Positions 60,501 through 64,000 of a stretch of DNA of 64,000 nt are shown in pieces. The stretch lies in assembly GCA_016584495.1 (NCBI GenBank), contig WAID01000002.1:1426001-1490000 (forward strand), in the 5' to 3' direction. Source of the stretch: Celoporthe dispersa (lineage: Eukaryota; Ascomycota; Sordariomycetes; Diaporthales; Cryphonectriaceae). Under the pieces are notes generated by a model. It saw only the letters and a list, made by a program, of their open reading frames with translations. It searched no databases and had not been told where the DNA came from. Made by a program: the position numbers and the translations under genes. How positions within the stretch are numbered: position 1 is the stretch's first letter; the number at the start of each line of letters is the position of its first letter.

Positions 60501-60993
60501 GGCCGGTCTCCTGGTGGGCCTGGAGCAGCCACTGCAGGCTTGCCTCCCCAGCCTTGGCCTTGACCGTCTTGCCATCCATGATCTCCTTGACGGCGCCCTC
60601 GACGGCCGCCCTGACATCATCCACCTTGCACATGGTGACCATGGACTGCACCGCGAGCGTGCGGAACTTGTCCTTCTGGTCGCCCATCTTGTCGATGAGC
60701 AGCTTCAGGGTCTCCTTGCGCTCCTGGGTGATGTACCTGGGCTCCTGTCGCGACAGGCGCGTCAACAGGTGGTTGAGGGAGGTGAGCCCAGCGTTGACCA
60801 TGACCCCGTGCGGGCTCCTGGAAGCCCTGCGCAGGGCGTCGAAGAGCGGCGCGACGCATGTGTCGGGGACATTGTGATGTTTGATGCCGGTCTTGACGGC
60901 AGTGACTTGTGCGACTTTCTCGTCGATGGGGCGGTCGGAGGCGAGGATCCTCTGCAGGGCCTCGACCTGCTCGTCTGTGATCCTCTCGGCCAT
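57599..60993 (-). CDS. STU1: CLASP-family microtubule protein (Stu1)
   Basis: Microtubule plus-end and spindle protein that promotes microtubule rescue and spindle stability. Two exons, minus strand: 60993-59480 and 59414-57599, joined by a 65-base intron with a GCTAAC branch. Exon 1 holds TOG/HEAT-repeat sequence, from MAERITDEQVEALQRI through NVPDTCVAPLFDALR and LLTRLSRQEPRYI, to the second array around FADPFITGLRGLL. A Ser/Pro/Arg-rich linker (about 530-800) is the likely microtubule-binding part. A C-terminal HEAT-like block ends LITYYIVKRQREKEA. Three missing bases interrupt exon 2: in the G6 run 58477-58482, at the C doublet 57896-57897, and in the C4 run 57718-57721 (plus-strand runs). 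With them the protein is 1110 residues, normal for the family. Confidence 0.88.
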
Positions 60994-62198
60994 GTGCTCT
61001 TGCCCTCGCAGTACGAGGAACCTGTTGGCTTCGTTCGTCTGGTGATGGCTCTCTCTCTCTCTCTCTCTTGGCCCCGGAGACGGTCAGGCTTTCGATGGAT
61101 TGATCGGGTGTCAGCGGCTGCGCGCTATTTGCGCTGTGGCCAAGCGCGTGGTCTGTGTGTGGTCCTGTGCGTGAGCGAATTGTCGTCTCTGTCGGTCAGT
61201 ACGGAAAAAATGCGCGATCTTCGTATCGACACGACAGGCCCTTTTTAAGATTGCGCTCGGTCGGGACGCACGTGGGGAGAGGGATACTGACACACACGAG
61301 ATTGGTGGAGTACTGCTTGCCGCGGTCGAGTCTTCCTCCCGATCGATGAGCAGGAGATAGGCAGATGAGAAGATGCGATCAAGAGTGCCTTCTCGACAAG
61401 AGATGCCGCGAGGTCCTCAGTTGGGGAAAGGAATGTAGAGCGGGAGCGGAATACTCATTTTGGGTATGAACTTACCAACCTTGCAGCAGCCGGCAGCGGC
61501 AGGTGGGCGAGCATGCGGACTGGGGCGAGGGGTGTGACATTACTTTTGGGACGACAACAACAAAGCTAGCTCTTGGTAGCGCCTGATGCCGTTGCCAGGG
61601 GCGCCCAGGCTCCACATACACCCACTAGTACAGCCCCAAGGGTAGTACCCAAGTACTACTGTCACATTAGCATGTAGCGTACATAGTGGCTCTGTGGTAG
61701 GCGGCCCGTAGCTCGCCAGGGCCTGTGGACAGGGGCCTGTGGGGTGTTGATTACCAGCATGACATGCTCTGTAGGCCCCACCCCCACCCCCGGCTACCCG
61801 ATCTCCAGGTGCCAATTCAGTTGGTATCCCAGAAGACTTCATGGACCTTGCATGCTGTATCACTAAACCCTCGCGAGCCAGTCCCCAGTCCCTCTTCTTC
61901 CTCTCACCGGCTTTGAATACCAATTCTTAGCGTTGCAATGAAGTGACGAGGCTTTCACGAGATCGAGGCAGCGTCTTCGTCTACCTCGCTATCAGCCGTC
62001 CAGGTGAATCGACCGACCAGGCCACTGAGGGGTCAGGCTGTGTACACTTGTATAAGGCCCCTATCTCGTCGAGCATCCTCCGCCTCTGTGCGTGGGACTA
62101 CTGGCCTGTGGAGCAGCCACCAGTTCCTGTGAGATACTCGACATCCGCCGTACATACAACCTCCTCACATCTTCTCACCGCCTGCGACTCTACGCAAC
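60994..62198. other. Divergent promoter region, CLASP / peptidase
   Basis: A 1.2-kb gap. A CT microsatellite lies just upstream of the CLASP start (61050-61072), and a TAC/GTAC-rich patch at 61620-61690. No gene seen. Confidence 0.6.
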
Positions 62199-63089
62199 AT
62201 GACCCGTCTACCACCTACGTCTGCAGTTCCCAACCCAGCCTCCATCTTCCTGCATCCGACCTCATCAGCCATGCCCGCACCAGCTGCCCCGGCACCCACC
62301 CCGCTCCCCGTGCCACGAGCAGGCACCGTAGAGGACGGAGGGGCTCCCCGCCAGCCAGCAGGCCAGGCTCGCGAGGACCACGAGGACCCGGGCGGGGACC
62401 GCGCCTTCAAGCTGCCCAAGCTGCGCCTGAACGTGCTGGACCTCGCCCACCCAGGCGCCTCCCGCCTTCTCGCCGCCATCAACGCCTCGACCATCCTAGC
62501 CGAGAGCGTGCAGACCGTGCTGCACCTCCTCTACCAGAAACCGTCGCCCAGCGTGCCCGGCACCCGCTCTGTCACGCTCTACCTGGAGGACATGGGCGGC
62601 GTGGCGTACACCAAGGGCTCCGACCTCGACGACGACCACAAGGAGATCCACTTCTCCCTCCGCTACATCGACGGCATCAAGAAGGCCCCCGAGGGCGCCA
62701 AGGGCGACACCACCGGCGCCTACGAGATCCACGGCGTGCTGGTGCACGAGCTGGTGCACTGCTTCCAGTACAATGGCCGCGGGACCTGTCCCGGCGGGCT
62801 CATCGAGGGCATCGCGGACTGGGTCCGTCTCAAGGCGAACCTGGGAGCCCCGCACTGGAAGCGGGACAGCCTCCCTGAGCGTTGGGACCAGGGCTACGAG
62901 AAGACGGCTTATTTCCTGGAGTGGCTTGAGGCGCGGTATGGCGAGGGCACGGTGAGGCGTGTCAATGAGACCCTGAGGACGGAGAGATACGACAAGGAGC
63001 AGTTCTGGCATGGCCTGTTTGGGAGTGGTATCGATACTCTCTGGCAAGATTATAAGAAATCCTCGTCAAGGACCGAGGCTGAGGAGTAG
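62199..63089 (+). CDS. Basic-secretory-protein-family metallopeptidase
   Basis: Member of the BSP family (peptidase of plants and bacteria), a putative zinc protease whose substrates are not established. Single exon, 296 residues. The first ~70 residues are Pro/Ala-rich and probably disordered. The catalytic zinc motif HELVH appears in VLVHELVHCFQYNG and is followed by the family block GGLIEGIADWVRLKA, which should supply the third ligand region. Upstream, TLYLEDMGGVAYTKG and IHFSLRYI form the expected beta core; GYEKTAYFLEWLEARYG is the C-terminal helix. Unlike plant secreted members, the N-terminus has no hydrophobic signal peptide, so a cytosolic location is likely. A start at 62271 (MPAPAAPAP) would only shorten the disordered part. 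Confidence 0.88.
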   Translation: MTRLPPTSAVPNPASIFLHPTSSAMPAPAAPAPTPLPVPRAGTVEDGGAPRQPAGQAREDHEDPGGDRAFKLPKLRLNVLDLAHPGASRLLAAINASTILAESVQTVLHLLYQKPSPSVPGTRSVTLYLEDMGGVAYTKGSDLDDDHKEIHFSLRYIDGIKKAPEGAKGDTTGAYEIHGVLVHELVHCFQYNGRGTCPGGLIEGIADWVRLKANLGAPHWKRDSLPERWDQGYEKTAYFLEWLEARYGEGTVRRVNETLRTERYDKEQFWHGLFGSGIDTLWQDYKKSSSRTEAEE

Positions 63090-63519
63090 ACACGTAGATA
63101 CGGTCGCAGGGATAGAAGAGAGCAGAGCACAAGATCCTGTTGTCGTTGGCTTTAGACACCATCACGGGCGGGGCGTTGTTAGATGGCCATAGCATAGTCA
63201 TTATCATGAACATTTTGACAGTTAACCTCCAATGGGAATCAAATAAAAGGCACGTTGTGTAAGTAGTATTTAGAAGGAGGCGTGTCTCCCCGCACGCACA
63301 CACACACACACACACAGGAGAAGTGATCTCTTGGCTTGCGCTGAAATGCGACAAGCTCACACACCATCGCATTTTCTCCTCAACGCCGAACAGACCGAAA
63401 CTAGAAAATCCCTCCATCCCATTTCATTATTATACAAATACAGCCAGTGACTCCAGCGAAAAACAAGGAGCCCATTCCATCAAGACACCCTATCAAATGG
63501 TGTATAGTAGGTGTATCTT
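63090..63519. other. Convergent 3' gap
   Basis: 3' flanks of the peptidase gene and the right-edge gene, with a CA microsatellite at 63297-63316. No gene seen. Confidence 0.65.
63297..63316. repeat. (CA)n microsatellite
   Basis: Ten CA units. Confidence 0.9.
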
Positions 63520-64000
63520 CTACGCGTGCTGGGCGTTTTGATGTCCATCTTCGCTCTCACTGACGACGCTGCCGACCTCCGTCCAGCTGTGCGCGGGGGT
63601 TGCGATACCATCCTCATCCTCGCTCATGATATCGTAGTAATTTGAAGACCCGTCCTGCGAAGCGATTTCGTGTGCGACGTCCACGCCGGACTCGGCAACG
63701 GAAGCAGAGTCGGTAGGCGTCAGCTGCCCGTCACTGACCAGCTCGCCATCGGACATCTCGCTCAGAGGTGCGTTGGGCGTCACGGGGAGAGGCGAGTAGA
63801 AGCTAAGGCTGGGCTGTTGTTGCTGAGCCCAGGCCTGAATAGAGGCATAAGCGGCGTGTGGCTCCTCATCGTGGTCCTGGCCCGCGGTCATGTACTCGTC
63901 CTCGGGCACTTCAGAGGTGGTCTCGGATTGTGGCACGGATCGCGACTGGGCGAAAGTTCCACTGTCGGAGGGAAGAGGCATAGGGTCGACGGAGACCAGT
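63520..64000 (-). CDS. C-terminus of an unrecognised acidic protein, 5' end beyond the right edge
   Basis: About 159 C-terminal residues are visible, and the frame remains open at the right edge. The sequence is rich in Ser, Asp, Glu and Gln, with a short Gln run (AWAQQQQPSL) and acidic repeats such as MSDGELVSDGQLTP and YYDIMSEDEDG. It looks disordered and carries no domain I recognise. The stop at 63520 and the steady amino-acid character support real coding sequence rather than chance. The Met at 63981 need not be the start, because the frame runs upstream of it. Confidence 0.6.
   Translation of the reverse strand, partial: LVSVDPMPLPSDSGTFAQSRSVPQSETTSEVPEDEYMTAGQDHDEEPHAAYASIQAWAQQQQPSLSFYSPLPVTPNAPLSEMSDGELVSDGQLTPTDSASVAESGVDVAHEIASQDGSSNYYDIMSEDEDGIATPAHSWTEVGSVVSESEDGHQNAQHA

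Noticed and set aside
60061..61248. 395-codon open frame antisense to CLASP
   Set aside because: Arg/Gly/Val/Leu-rich mirror of TOG-repeat codons; no start context or family features.

Overview
This window is nuclear DNA from a filamentous ascomycete (Pezizomycotina, most likely a sordariomycete). The support is: short introns (mostly 53-163 bases) with GT..AG ends and CTAAC/CTGAC branch sites; GC-rich codon third positions; fungal-specific proteins (a DUF2415 protein, a Cya5/Pet309-like PPR protein, a LIM-RhoGAP, a Stu1-type CLASP); and AC/AG/CT microsatellites with poly-T tracts between genes. The class-level call is inference from protein resemblance, not from a search.

Layout. I support 15 protein-coding genes. 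From left to right: a PH-domain protein (minus, cut by the left edge); a gene-free stretch of about 10 kb; a coiled-coil protein (plus); mitochondrial L-2-hydroxyglutarate dehydrogenase (plus); a DUF2415 protein (minus); mitochondrial Hsp70 (plus); a membrane-anchored multicopper oxidase (minus); SRP68 (minus); a Cya5/Pet309-like PPR protein (plus); an MMS1_N/CPSF160/DDB1-like propeller protein (minus); a TBC1D20/Gyp8-like Rab GAP with a C-terminal anchor (plus); VPS52 (minus); an Rga1-like LIM-RhoGAP (minus); a gene-free stretch of about 6.6 kb; CLASP/Stu1 (minus); a basic-secretory-protein-family metallopeptidase (plus); and the C-terminus of an unrecognised acidic protein (minus, cut by the right edge). 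I found no tRNA, rRNA, CRISPR or intact transposon.

How the genes fit together. These are housekeeping genes with no operon or biosynthetic-cluster logic. Mitochondrial functions are carried by the 2-hydroxyglutarate enzyme, Hsp70 and the PPR protein. Secretion, trafficking and polarity are served by SRP68, the TBC protein, VPS52, the LIM-RhoGAP, CLASP and probably the PH protein. Several pairs are divergent and may share promoters: DUF2415/Hsp70, SRP68/PPR, MMS1-like/TBC and CLASP/peptidase.

Most striking observation. After introns are removed, eight conserved genes still need single-base corrections, eleven in total, to stay in frame. All sit in mononucleotide runs or doubled bases, and nine are missing bases. 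Exon-length arithmetic agrees wherever a gene is complete. Essential genes such as SRP68 and CLASP are affected, so homopolymer miscalling in the assembly is the likeliest cause. I found no convincing undescribed biological system. The best leads are the two long gene-free stretches, the membrane-anchored oxidase with an acidic insert, and an in-frame, stop-free intron in the coiled-coil gene.
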